From: Ruminococcus sp.
Lineage (GTDB): Bacteria > Bacillota > Clostridia > Oscillospirales > Ruminococcaceae
Length of the DNA: 31,861 bases
Reading direction: 5' to 3'
Assembly (NCBI GenBank): GCA_017961625.1
Contig: JAGCWY010000034.1
Coordinates: 1 to 31,861 of the forward strand
This document shows positions 23,523-31,829 of this stretch, one piece after another. Both the position numbers and the translations under genes were made by a program. The notes under the pieces were generated by a model. The model ran no database searches and was not told the origin of the DNA. It saw only the letters and a list, made by a program, of their open reading frames with translations. Every line of letters starts with the position of its first letter. Position 1 is the stretch's first letter.

Positions 23523-24845
23523 TTAATCCGCCAGAAATAAGGTCACAAATGTCTCCTGCGCTTCCGTCCTCATCCGGATGTCGCCGCCCAGCTTCTTGGC
23601 GATGAGCTTGGCCTCGTAAAGTCCGATGCCGTTTCCATTGATGCCGTCAGCATTGGAGCCTCGCCAGAGGCTGTTGAACACAAAATGCACCTCAGATTCC
23701 GGAAGGGGGTGTCCCTGATTGGATACCGTAATAAAATGCCCCTCGTCCTGCTTGGTGAATGTCACTGTGATGCCTGTACCATCGCCATATTTTATGGCAT
23801 TGTCCATAAGCTGACGCAGAATCCTGCAAACGCCGTCTATATCGCTTTTGATAATCGGGTTGCCATCGGACACAATATGGAACGGAATCCGTTTTACTGT
23901 CAAACGGTTAGCAAACTCTTCCCGAAGAAAGCGAATCAGTTCATTCCGATAGAACGGTTTTGCTTCCGGATCATAATCATAAATCACTGATGCAGATTCG
24001 TTCATGACCCGGTTGATGATCTCTTCAATGTCATCAGTATTCTTCTCGATCATTGCGGCAAGCTCTGCATCCTTTTCGTTGGCGCTGCCGTCAGGAGCGT
24101 ACAGACCTGTGGAAATCGCTTCGCAGAGCAACTTTATGTTAGAGGTAGGTGTCTTGATACCATGCACAAGAGCTGTCACAAACCGCTCCCGCTCAATTGT
24201 AAACCGTCGGAGCGTCTGCCTGTCCTGCTCAAGCTTATCTGAGAGCATATTCATCGCCCAGGTATATCTGCCGAAAAATCTGTCCTTTGTCACAGGGAGC
24301 TTTTCCGTGATCTGTCCCTTAGATAGCCGTTCCGGATAGTCTGAAAGTCTGTTGAACGGCACAATCACACGCTTATACAGTAACAGCAGCGTTCCGACGA
24401 GAAACAGCCCGCACACAGAAAGGCAGACATTCATGACCGTGACAAATTCATCATACACAGAGCTGCTAAAATGGTATTCTACCACACCTGCCAGATCTGT
24501 GCCGTTATAGAGTTTTTGGATCTGCACATCATATCCGCCCTGCATAGGAAGATCCGTGCCTTCACCGAGCAGATAGATCTGCACCGTATCGGGACTGCTA
24601 TCTTTGCCATAAAGACTATCCCATTCTTCTTTTCTGGAGAAAAAAACGGATGCTTCGACATTCCGGTCATCCGTATCGTTGTTTTCCGCCAAATAGACCT
24701 CAATCTCATGCGTGATGCGCTGTGTCACGATGTTTCTCGCCTGTTTTTTCTTTTGCGTCATAGAAATTCCGGATCTGTTAAAGGCAAAAGCTGCTGCTAA
24801 GAATAACAGCAGCACAATAGCCGTCCACTTTACATAGGCTTTCAT
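23523..24845 (-). CDS. Sensor histidine kinase
   Basis: The 440-residue protein has a first membrane helix (about 7-22), an extracytoplasmic sensor of ~110 residues, a second helix (about 135-157) and a HAMP-like linker. The dimerisation domain has H-box FVTALVHGIKTPTSNIKLL (His228), and the ATPase domain has N-box DNAIKYGDG and G-box GNGIGLYEAKLIAKKLGGDI. The acidic residue that normally follows the phospho-His (HE/HD) is Gly here (HGIKTP), which may alter kinase/phosphatase balance. Its start codon overlaps the regulator's stop (ATGA). The large sensor differs from Bce-type kinases, which have almost no extracellular part. Confidence 0.9.
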   Translation of the reverse strand: MKAYVKWTAIVLLLFLAAAFAFNRSGISMTQKKKQARNIVTQRITHEIEVYLAENNDTDDRNVEASVFFSRKEEWDSLYGKDSSPDTVQIYLLGEGTDLPMQGGYDVQIQKLYNGTDLAGVVEYHFSSSVYDEFVTVMNVCLSVCGLFLVGTLLLLYKRVIVPFNRLSDYPERLSKGQITEKLPVTKDRFFGRYTWAMNMLSDKLEQDRQTLRRFTIERERFVTALVHGIKTPTSNIKLLCEAISTGLYAPDGSANEKDAELAAMIEKNTDDIEEIINRVMNESASVIYDYDPEAKPFYRNELIRFLREEFANRLTVKRIPFHIVSDGNPIIKSDIDGVCRILRQLMDNAIKYGDGTGITVTFTKQDEGHFITVSNQGHPLPESEVHFVFNSLWRGSNADGINGNGIGLYEAKLIAKKLGGDIRMRTEAQETFVTLFLAD

Positions 24846-25525
24846 ACATTATCTCCAAAACGATACCCAACCTTATACACTGTCTGTATCAGAACAGGTT
24901 TTTTCGGATCATCTTCGATCTTGTCCCGCAGCCAGCTGATATAAACGTTCAGGGAGGACATCTCGCTGTAGCAGTTCACTCCCCAGACAGCATCAAACAG
25001 CATTTCCTTGCGGATCGCCTGCCCCTTATGCGCCATCAGATATGTAAGCAGATCAAATTCCTTGCCGTTAACGGTAATCTCGCTGCCGTTCTTGAAAACA
25101 CGACGCGAAGCCAGATCAACCGTCAGACCATCAGCAACGAGAAACTGCTTGTCAGAGGCCGTTTCATAGGAACGCCGCAGCAAGGCTTTAATCTTAGAGC
25201 ACAGAACGGGAATGGAAAATGGCTTTTCCACATAATCGTCCGCACCGGTTTCCAATCCCATGATCTTGCTTTCGTCATCCGTCTTGGCACTCATCATAAG
25301 GACAGGCATATTCTGGGTTTTCCGTAGTTCACAGAGTGTCTCAAAGCCATCCCGGCCAGGGAGCATGACATCGAGCAGCAGCAGCTTATAGCTTTCCTGC
25401 TCCAGATAGGAAAAGCCCTCCTCCGCCGATAACGCATGGTCTGTTGTATAGCTCTCACGCTTCAAAAAATCGCTGATCAGCGTTCCAAGCTGAGCGTTGT
25501 CCTCAATGATAAGTATATCCTTCAT
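24842..25525 (-). CDS. OmpR/PhoB-family response regulator
   Basis: The 227-residue protein has a receiver domain with the acidic pair ED (8-9), phospho-acceptor Asp52 (KLLLLDVMLPGRDG) and the conserved Lys in YVEKPFSIP. A winged-helix domain follows (about 130-225, GKEFDLLTYLMAHKGQAIRK, then NVYISWLRDKIEDDP and VYKVGYRFG). It should bind DNA repeats, perhaps upstream of the permease gene. AAAGGAAG lies before the ATG. It is 10 bp downstream of the lipoprotein gene and overlaps the kinase gene, so all five genes form one operon. Confidence 0.93.
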   Translation of the reverse strand: MKDILIIEDNAQLGTLISDFLKRESYTTDHALSAEEGFSYLEQESYKLLLLDVMLPGRDGFETLCELRKTQNMPVLMMSAKTDDESKIMGLETGADDYVEKPFSIPVLCSKIKALLRRSYETASDKQFLVADGLTVDLASRRVFKNGSEITVNGKEFDLLTYLMAHKGQAIRKEMLFDAVWGVNCYSEMSSLNVYISWLRDKIEDDPKKPVLIQTVYKVGYRFGDNV

Positions 25526-25535
25526 AGTCTTCCTT

Positions 25536-26954
25536 TCAGAAGTGGCCGATATCCGTAAAGATCACATCATCCGACGGCCCGTTGGGGCTGGTGAAACTGA
25601 CCTGTATCCGACCGGTATGATAATCTACGATAATGATCTGCGATGTACCCCGGTTACGGACATTCATCACATCCGGTTCGCTTTCCTTCACACCGAGGTT
25701 CACCTGTTCACGTGTGATCGCGCTCTTTAGTTCACCGACGGTAAAACGATCCTCTGCTGCGACCCATTCGTTGTATTTGCAGAACCGCACATGATTGCTT
25801 GAACTGCCGGTGAAAAGATCCTGATTGCCCTTTGCCGCAAAAGAATTGACCACACACAAACTGTCAGGATTATCCCAGTGGATCACATCCTGCAGCGGTG
25901 TGCTGCTGTCCCGGAGTACGGAATAGCCCTTACCGCTTTTTTGCAATCCTGCTACGGCATCCTCAGCACAAAAAGTTTCCTTGCCGTCTGCAACGTAAAT
26001 CTGATGACTATAAGTGAACGTATCGCTGCTGTCCACCATGAATTTGCCGACGGAACGGGCGGAATCATATGTCTCCAGCGCATAGCGCAGCTCATAGGTG
26101 TAGCATTTTCTGTCCTTGTAGACATATTTTTCATCATAGCTGCCCACATCAAGAATCGCTGCAAATACTCCGTCATCATTTATGGCGGAGATAAGACTAC
26201 AAAAGCCAAGGAAAGAGATGCCCGTGTAGGATCTGTCTCCCTTGTCTGCATGGATAACGGCATGGAGCATACACATCTGGTTTTCGCTGCCAAGCGACCA
26301 GTCCAGAAAACGAGTCGCGATCATATCTCCATTCTCAGTCTTCTTTCCCCACAGAGACAGTGCCGAACAGGCTGTCCCTCTCAGCGCCTCCGGAATGAGG
26401 TTGGAGGTGATGGCTTCTTCATAGCTGATATGACCATCCTCTTCAAAGCCATGCAGTCCGTCGGACAGTTCCTCCGCAAAACTAAACAGCTCCTCCTTCT
26501 GATCAGGCCGCAGTGACTCAGCCAGACAGGTTACCCGTTCCTCTACAGATGTAAAATCATCCATCACTGCCGGAAATGCAAGCATGATATTTTCATAGAG
26601 ATATGGCTCAATTATTGTATGAAATTCAGGAAAAGCCCTGATTGCCGCCTGTGCATAGGCTTTTCCTGCCTCGGAAGGCGTGTGTCCTTCATAGTGGATG
26701 GTAACATCATAGTAATGCTCCATCTGCCGGATCTCGCACACACTGTCATCGGATGCAAATGTCTCCAGACAGGTGTCAGGAATGCCGTTATCCTCGTAGG
26801 CGGTCAACTCCGTCCGGTAAGCATCCGAAACCAGTTCCAGCGAGCTTGCAGGCTGCTCAGGTATATAAAAGTCCTCATATCCGGCTGCCTGCGAACAGCC
26901 CGTCGTCAACAGAAACAACCCTGCAGTGAACAGGGAAAGAATTCTCTTTTTCAT
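25536..26954 (-). CDS. Lipoprotein with C45/acyltransferase-like Ntn-hydrolase domain
   Basis: The 472-residue protein has a lipoprotein signal (MKKRILSLFTAGLFLLTTGC, Cys20). An N-terminal region of ~170 residues follows, then a domain resembling C45 peptidase/isopenicillin-N acyltransferase-type Ntn hydrolases: GTACSALSLWG with candidate nucleophile Cys196, then MIATRFLDWS and later INDDGVFAAILDVGSY. Such enzymes cut linear amide bonds and activate by self-cleavage before the Cys. It would sit outside the membrane. I choose ATG 26954 (GAGGTG before it) over GTG 26966. It lies 8 bp after the ATPase gene and 10 bp before the regulator. The match is by motif only; the substrate, perhaps a peptide or acyl-amide antibiotic, is inference. 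Confidence 0.65.
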   Translation of the reverse strand: MKKRILSLFTAGLFLLTTGCSQAAGYEDFYIPEQPASSLELVSDAYRTELTAYEDNGIPDTCLETFASDDSVCEIRQMEHYYDVTIHYEGHTPSEAGKAYAQAAIRAFPEFHTIIEPYLYENIMLAFPAVMDDFTSVEERVTCLAESLRPDQKEELFSFAEELSDGLHGFEEDGHISYEEAITSNLIPEALRGTACSALSLWGKKTENGDMIATRFLDWSLGSENQMCMLHAVIHADKGDRSYTGISFLGFCSLISAINDDGVFAAILDVGSYDEKYVYKDRKCYTYELRYALETYDSARSVGKFMVDSSDTFTYSHQIYVADGKETFCAEDAVAGLQKSGKGYSVLRDSSTPLQDVIHWDNPDSLCVVNSFAAKGNQDLFTGSSSNHVRFCKYNEWVAAEDRFTVGELKSAITREQVNLGVKESEPDVMNVRNRGTSQIIIVDYHTGRIQVSFTSPNGPSDDVIFTDIGHF

Positions 26955-26962
26955 TATACACC

Positions 26963-27724
26963 TCACCAGTCCATTTCGTCAAGCCAGTTTTTCAGTTTTC
27001 TTTCGCGGACAGGCAGTTCCTCATCGGACTGCATCTTACCGAGCATCAATTCGCCACGAATATCACCGTCTACCAGATAGATCACGCGCTCACTGCTTGA
27101 TGCTATCTTCTCGCTGTGTGTAACCATCAGTACCGAAGTGCCATTCCGGTTGGCATTCACAAGTTCCCGCATGACCTCCATCGAGGCCTTCTGGTTGAGC
27201 GCACCGGTAGGTTCATCTGCATACAGCATCCTGGGGGAATTGATCAACGAGCGGCATAGACAGGCTCTCTGGAGCTGTCCGCCGGACACCTCCGTCATAT
27301 AGCGGTCGGCTGTCTCGATGATGCCAAGCCGTCGCATTAACTTTTCCGCATCCTTTGTGACCTCTTCGCGTGTCTTGATGCCGGCCTGATAGCCCGGAAG
27401 CATAATATTGTCCAGAATACTCAGTTTTTTCATCATATACATCTGCTGGAAAATAAAGCCCATTCTGGTGAGACGAAGACGGGATAGCTTCTTTTTGTCC
27501 AGTGAGGAGAGATTCTCCCCGTCAAATACCACCTTACCGGATGTAAAGCTGTCCATGCCGCTGATCGTATACAGCAGTGTGGATTTGCCAGAACCGGAAG
27601 GTCCCATAACAGCGACAAATTCTCCCTCATCCATCGAAAAATTCACATTTTGCAGCACATTGTTGCTTTGCTTGTCGATGACATAGGTCTTGCAGAGATT
27701 TTCCACTTCAAGTATCTTACTCAT
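26963..27724 (-). CDS. ABC transporter ATPase, MacB/LolD/BceA type
   Basis: The 253-residue ATPase has Walker A GPSGSGKST, Q-loop FIFQQMYMM, signature VSGGQLQRACLCRS, Walker B RMLYADEPTGALN and H-loop VTHSEKIA. This is the pattern of ATPases that work with FtsX-type permeases to sense or expel peptides and lipids rather than to import. The start is ATG 27724 with GGAGG seven bases upstream; a longer frame from 27754 would lie within the permease gene without a ribosome site. It overlaps the permease gene by 8 bp. Confidence 0.92.
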   Translation of the reverse strand: MSKILEVENLCKTYVIDKQSNNVLQNVNFSMDEGEFVAVMGPSGSGKSTLLYTISGMDSFTSGKVVFDGENLSSLDKKKLSRLRLTRMGFIFQQMYMMKKLSILDNIMLPGYQAGIKTREEVTKDAEKLMRRLGIIETADRYMTEVSGGQLQRACLCRSLINSPRMLYADEPTGALNQKASMEVMRELVNANRNGTSVLMVTHSEKIASSSERVIYLVDGDIRGELMLGKMQSDEELPVRERKLKNWLDEMDW

Positions 27725-30158
27725 TTCTGATCCTCCAAATCTCAATTTTCTCAATACCCCTGAGTACGATCAGATCCACTGCTGCCACAAGGACAGTCAC
27801 GAACACGATCCAAAGGGCACACGGTATCCAGGAACCTGTAAATTCCCAGTTTGTAAGTCCCAGAAGCCTTCTGATCACTATATTGTTCAGCCAAGTGACA
27901 CCGGTCGGCATGAGTACAGCTGCCAGCACCTGCGCCGCGCCGAAGAGCAGAAGCATCCTGAGAAACTGGCATTTCTTGATACTGCTGTCGTCAAAACCGC
28001 AGCTTTTGAGCATGGCAGTTTCGTTTTCCTCGTCCTTAATGAAGAGCGTCTGATACATCACTGTCAGGAACGCTAGCACGCTGGAGACTACAACGATCAT
28101 TACGTTTCTCACAAAGGAGAACAATATGTCATACATACTCAGGAAGTTTCCGCCGAGCTCCAGCTTATCCACATAGACATCGGGGAACAAGGCTGCTATC
28201 TGCTCCATATAGCCAAGCTTTTCTGATTCCGGCGCATGGATCCGGAATCCGACGATACCCCAGTAGTCGGTCACAGCATCATGGAAGTCCTCGCTCATGA
28301 TTACGTTGATGTTGTTTACCTTGGAAATCTCGTCAATATAGCCTGTGATCACAAATTTGTCTCTGGCAACGCTGTGGGAAAGCTTGTCCGCATCGTATTT
28401 CTCATATTCAATGGTTATTGTATCTCCGATCTCATAGCCGTGACATACAGCTGTGTAGTGGTCGATCAGTATCTCATTCGGCAACACAGGCGGCTGACCG
28501 CCTTTGACTATATACAGTCTGTCAGACTGGACACCGGAATACATGACAATGGAAATATATCCATCCTCGGCACAGAGGTTCGCGTTGGTATTCATGGAAT
28601 AATCCACCTCAGCGGGAATTCCGTTGCTTTGCAGCTTTGCATTGGTATTGCGTTCCGCAATATCCGGTCTGTACGTGTTGCTGGACATTTCCTCAAAGAA
28701 GGCAGTATCCGGTTCAATTCCGAAATCAATATCGCCTATCGTGAAGTACTTGTGCAGAAAATCCGGCGAAATCATCGTGTCGTGGAGCTGTATGCTATAC
28801 ATCACCAGAATTGATCCTGCAGTGAATGCCACCAGCAGCATGGCATAACGGCGAAACTTCGACAACAGATCCGTCAGCGCCAGATAGAGCGGCACCGGCA
28901 TTTTATGCAGGAGTTTCATCTGAAATCTGCCCGGATGATTAATGCTCTCTGACCGGTTATCGCCGTTGATGGCATCCATGACAGAGATTTTGTCGATGCG
29001 TCGCAGTGAAATGAAGATAAAGAGTACCACCAGCAAGATGATCATGCAAGATGCAAGGATGGAAGGGATCAGATCCACAGGCGAAAGTGTGAAAATAATG
29101 TTATAGTAGAAGTTGTCGAGAAGATAACGTCCCGCAATGATACCAACGATGCAGCCGATAATGCCACCGACCGCGGCAAAAGCAATGTACTTGGCTGCAA
29201 AGAGCCAGCGGAAGGAGAGAGAATCTGTACCGAGCGCCTTCATTATACCAAGCTCCCGCTCCTGCTTTTTGACCGCAGAACGGATACTGAATCCAAGCGT
29301 CAATACAATGATGATAAACATGAACACACACGCTATCATCACAAAGACGAAAACGATAAAGGAAATTATCGCATTGTTGCCATGCATATGACAGTCCGGC
29401 ACGAGCACCCGGATTTGTTCCTTGAGACTTTTATCCTTTGAAAGGTCACGGAAAAAGGCATATAAAGACGATGCTCCACCATACATGGAATCCATATGAA
29501 GTGAGTTGTCCTGTAGATACACAAACTGCATGATATGCGGACATTCCTTACTGATGGCATCATAGTCCGCATCGGAGAGGATAAACCGCGTCTCCCATTC
29601 CTTGGTGGGATCCTTGGCGATTACAGACACCTGAAACCGATACGTCCGCCCCATCTCGGTGGTTATGCATAATGCATCACCTGCATTGATGCCCGTGGCT
29701 CTTGCAAACTGACGTGTCACTGCGATATGACCGTTTTCAACATAGAATGGACAGTTCTTATCGTCATAGACCAGATCCATCTCCTTAGGCAGTGCGCTAA
29801 GGAAATATTTGGTTGACATTCCCTGAAATCCCATGGCATCTTTGCCAGTGAAATCGATATTGGATGCACTGATGGGAATGACAGGCTGCCACGTCACCTC
29901 AGAGTCAGGCATCAAGCGCTTAATGGCTGCTTGCAGCCGCGTGGGACCGGCTTTGACCTCCTCTGCACGTGGTTCATACAGCATAAACACATCCGAGGCA
30001 TTGCTGCGATCACGGGAAACCGCGATGCCCCTCGTATTTTCGAGTTGAAGAAGTCCTCCCGCGGATGCTAGCGTGGATACGATGATCATGAAGAGCATCA
30101 GGATGATATTAAGTCCCTTGCTGTCCCTCAGATCCTTTTTGATCATTCTGAAAAACAT
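27717..30158 (-). CDS. FtsX-type ABC transporter permease
   Basis: The 813-residue protein has a first helix (about 15-36), a large extracytoplasmic domain (about 40-260), three helices (about 265-385, FtsX domain 1), another helix (about 430-450, LLVAFTAGSILVMYSIQL) and a second extracytoplasmic domain (about 455-680). Three more helices complete it (about 690-800, FtsX domain 2). This 8-helix duplicated layout is that of the MacB/LolC/E superfamily and differs from the 10-helix BceB. It is the first gene of the operon, with its own promoter at 30188-30216 and AGGAG eight bases before the ATG. Together with the ATPase it probably moves or senses a membrane-active compound. Confidence 0.9.
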   Translation of the reverse strand: MFFRMIKKDLRDSKGLNIILMLFMIIVSTLASAGGLLQLENTRGIAVSRDRSNASDVFMLYEPRAEEVKAGPTRLQAAIKRLMPDSEVTWQPVIPISASNIDFTGKDAMGFQGMSTKYFLSALPKEMDLVYDDKNCPFYVENGHIAVTRQFARATGINAGDALCITTEMGRTYRFQVSVIAKDPTKEWETRFILSDADYDAISKECPHIMQFVYLQDNSLHMDSMYGGASSLYAFFRDLSKDKSLKEQIRVLVPDCHMHGNNAIISFIVFVFVMIACVFMFIIIVLTLGFSIRSAVKKQERELGIMKALGTDSLSFRWLFAAKYIAFAAVGGIIGCIVGIIAGRYLLDNFYYNIIFTLSPVDLIPSILASCMIILLVVLFIFISLRRIDKISVMDAINGDNRSESINHPGRFQMKLLHKMPVPLYLALTDLLSKFRRYAMLLVAFTAGSILVMYSIQLHDTMISPDFLHKYFTIGDIDFGIEPDTAFFEEMSSNTYRPDIAERNTNAKLQSNGIPAEVDYSMNTNANLCAEDGYISIVMYSGVQSDRLYIVKGGQPPVLPNEILIDHYTAVCHGYEIGDTITIEYEKYDADKLSHSVARDKFVITGYIDEISKVNNINVIMSEDFHDAVTDYWGIVGFRIHAPESEKLGYMEQIAALFPDVYVDKLELGGNFLSMYDILFSFVRNVMIVVVSSVLAFLTVMYQTLFIKDEENETAMLKSCGFDDSSIKKCQFLRMLLLFGAAQVLAAVLMPTGVTWLNNIVIRRLLGLTNWEFTGSWIPCALWIVFVTVLVAAVDLIVLRGIEKIEIWRIRNE

Positions 30159-30187
30159 TGCATCATCTCCTTTTTGATCTTAACTCT

Positions 30188-30216
30188 ATTATACTACATC
30201 AGATTTTAAAAAGTCA
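30188..30216 (-). promoter_or_regulatory. Candidate promoter of the ABC/two-component operon
   Basis: On the minus strand TATAAT (30188-30193) lies 30 bp before the permease start; a weak -35 (TGACTT, 30211-30216) stands 17 bp away. A poor -35 with a good -10 is typical of activator-dependent promoters, which would suit control by the operon's own regulator. Confidence 0.65.
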
Positions 30217-30266
30217 TTAAAAAACATATTTTCCAGTAAAAAAAATAACAATGGCAGAACGCATAA

Positions 30267-30464
30267 GATTTCGATCTTCCATCATTTGTGTTAAAGCGCG
30301 TATCATATTCTTCAATATTTTCATTGAATCTACGGCTTGGATATGAAGAACCTGTGACAGAAATGAAAAACGCAGATATCAACGAAGACGGCATATTCAA
30401 CGTGTATGACTTTATTGCTTTAAAGAAACTGATAATAGCTGCTACAGAAGAAAATGCAGAATAA
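30267..30464 (+). pseudogene. Orphan C-terminal fragment of a dockerin-bearing protein
   Basis: A frame without a start codon ends with MKNADINEDGIFNVYDFIAL, then KKLIIAATEENAE. This is one type I dockerin repeat: the calcium loop D-I-N-E-D-G-I-F-N-V-Y-D followed by its helix. The 30 residues before it (SSIFSLNLRLGYEEPVT) do not form the other repeat. It looks like the 3' end of a second cellulosomal gene whose body was lost. A perfect stem-loop follows at 30508. Confidence 0.6.
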
Positions 30465-30507
30465 TCAGCTTATTTCTTAACTGAATAACTGTATTTATTA
30501 CAAGGAA

Positions 30508-30545
30508 AACAGAGCTTTGAACGCTTAACGCTTCAAAGCTCTGTT
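30508..30545. terminator. Bidirectional terminator
   Basis: AACAGAGCTTTGAA pairs perfectly with TTCAAAGCTCTGTT (14 bp) around a short loop. It lies between the dockerin fragment and the convergent acetyltransferase gene. The remaining sequence to 30671 holds no gene. Confidence 0.75.
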
Positions 30546-30671
30546 TCAGCATATTATCACCTCATTGTTGATTCTTGATTATTCTCAATATACATATTCC
30601 TAACAATATTTCCTGTACCAAGGAATTGATTACTATCAATGATATTTTCAGTGGTGTGGAGATTTTGTTTA

Positions 30672-31592
30672 TTATATATTGGCTAATATATCTTCATATG
30701 ATTCAGCTCTGATCACACGGAAATTCTTCTCGATTTCTTTTGTCCATAGGTCAATTTCGCCTTCAATATCAGATGCTTTTGGCAGAATGAAGCCCCATAT
30801 CTTGCAGCCAGTCTGTTTCAACTCCGGCAGAAAATAAGTGAAGCCCCAATCAACATCTTCCTGTACATCTTCAAAGCCGTTTCTTGCATCGACAATAAAA
30901 ATGCTGCCGGGGTGCTCTTTAAGGAGGGTAAGTGACGCTATTACAGGATTTCGATAGCTTTCATAATGCGCTTCTTTTTTCCAGACATGAAATACTGCAT
31001 TATCGTTTTTGATATAGTAGCATTCGGCGTAATCGCTTTCAAACGCTTTCTGTTTATTGTCTGATTGTATTGTTTTTTCAAACCTGAACATTCCAGCAGG
31101 AAACTGAGGAGCGTCACACTCAAATTCCTCCAAAGGCATATCTCCGGGATGATGTATATTCAGATATTCTACGATATGGAATTCGCAGCGGTTGACATAA
31201 AAGTGAATATTTCTTGTTTCAAAATAAGGTGTGATAGTCTCCCACACAGTAACTTCCGGATGCAGATTTTCAATTGCGCACCATGCGGCATAGCCTATTC
31301 CTTTACTGTGAACACCCGGTTTTGTAAATAGGAGTTCAAGGTCACCATGAGTGCCGTCTACTTTTATAACTGCGCCTCCCACAATTTTGCCGTCAGACAG
31401 GATTCTATATGCCTCACCGCTGTCGATGGACTGCTCAATCGTCTCGCGTGAAATGATTTGCCCGTCATCCTCAAAATGTTCATCACGGCAGCCGAATTCC
31501 TCCATAGCACCATAGTTGAAGGCTTCCTGATTATCTTTTATAAACTGTTCACGTTCTGTTGCCTCCAGAGGAATAAGCTGAACTTCTGTCAT
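30672..31592 (-). CDS. GNAT acetyltransferase fused to a C-terminal domain of unknown function
   Basis: The 306-residue protein is twice the usual GNAT length. Residues 1-155 are a GNAT domain with the loop KPGVHSKGIGYAAWCAIE and NIHFYVNRCEFHIVEYLN. Residues from about 175 form a second alpha/beta domain (SDYAECYYIKNDNAVFHVWK, SIFIVDARNGFEDVQEDVDW, GCKIWGFILPK). Its pattern of a small strand-helix repeat recalls STAS-like or SpoIIAA-like folds; I cannot assign it firmly. AAAGGAG precedes ATG 31592. It is a single gene with a terminator at its 3' end. Substrate unknown. Confidence 0.8.
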   Translation of the reverse strand: MTEVQLIPLEATEREQFIKDNQEAFNYGAMEEFGCRDEHFEDDGQIISRETIEQSIDSGEAYRILSDGKIVGGAVIKVDGTHGDLELLFTKPGVHSKGIGYAAWCAIENLHPEVTVWETITPYFETRNIHFYVNRCEFHIVEYLNIHHPGDMPLEEFECDAPQFPAGMFRFEKTIQSDNKQKAFESDYAECYYIKNDNAVFHVWKKEAHYESYRNPVIASLTLLKEHPGSIFIVDARNGFEDVQEDVDWGFTYFLPELKQTGCKIWGFILPKASDIEGEIDLWTKEIEKNFRVIRAESYEDILANI

Positions 31593-31634
31593 ATTTAGGT
31601 CTCCTTTATAAATATATTGAGTAGATCAGCAGGC

Positions 31635-31657
31635 TGACAACATTTTTACGCACTCAA
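31635..31657 (+). repeat. 23-bp motif, copy 1 (direct)
   Basis: TGACAACATTTTTACGCACT followed by CAA matches the copy at 31724-31746 at 18 of 23 positions. It lies upstream of the acetyltransferase gene, which starts at 31592 on the minus strand. Confidence 0.65.
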
Positions 31658-31723
31658 CCCTATCCCTCAATCGCAATTTTTGATTAGCGTGATTTTTCTC
31701 TAGTTTTCGGACTTTTTAATGAG

Positions 31724-31829
31724 TGACAGCATTTCTACACACTTAAAAGTTACAAACAGCAGTTTTAAGCACAAAAAATCGAGTGCTTAAAAAGACTGTT
31801 TATATCGCGAGTGCGCCGAAATGCTGTCT
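31724..31829. repeat. Large imperfect palindrome with two nested stems
   Basis: The outer arms are TGACAGCATTTCTACACACT (31724-31743) and AGTGCGCCGAAATGCTGTCT (31810-31829), the latter an inverted copy of the motif. The inner arms are AAACAGCAGTTTTAAGCAC (31754-31772) and GTGCTTAAAAAGACTGTTT (31783-31801), about 17 of 19 paired, with a 10-nt loop of mostly A. No T run follows, so it is not an ordinary terminator. It could be a structured RNA, an element end or a protein-binding palindrome. Confidence 0.75.

Noticed and set aside
31635..31829. CRISPR array
   Set aside because: Only three motif copies, one inverted, unequal spacing and no cas genes.
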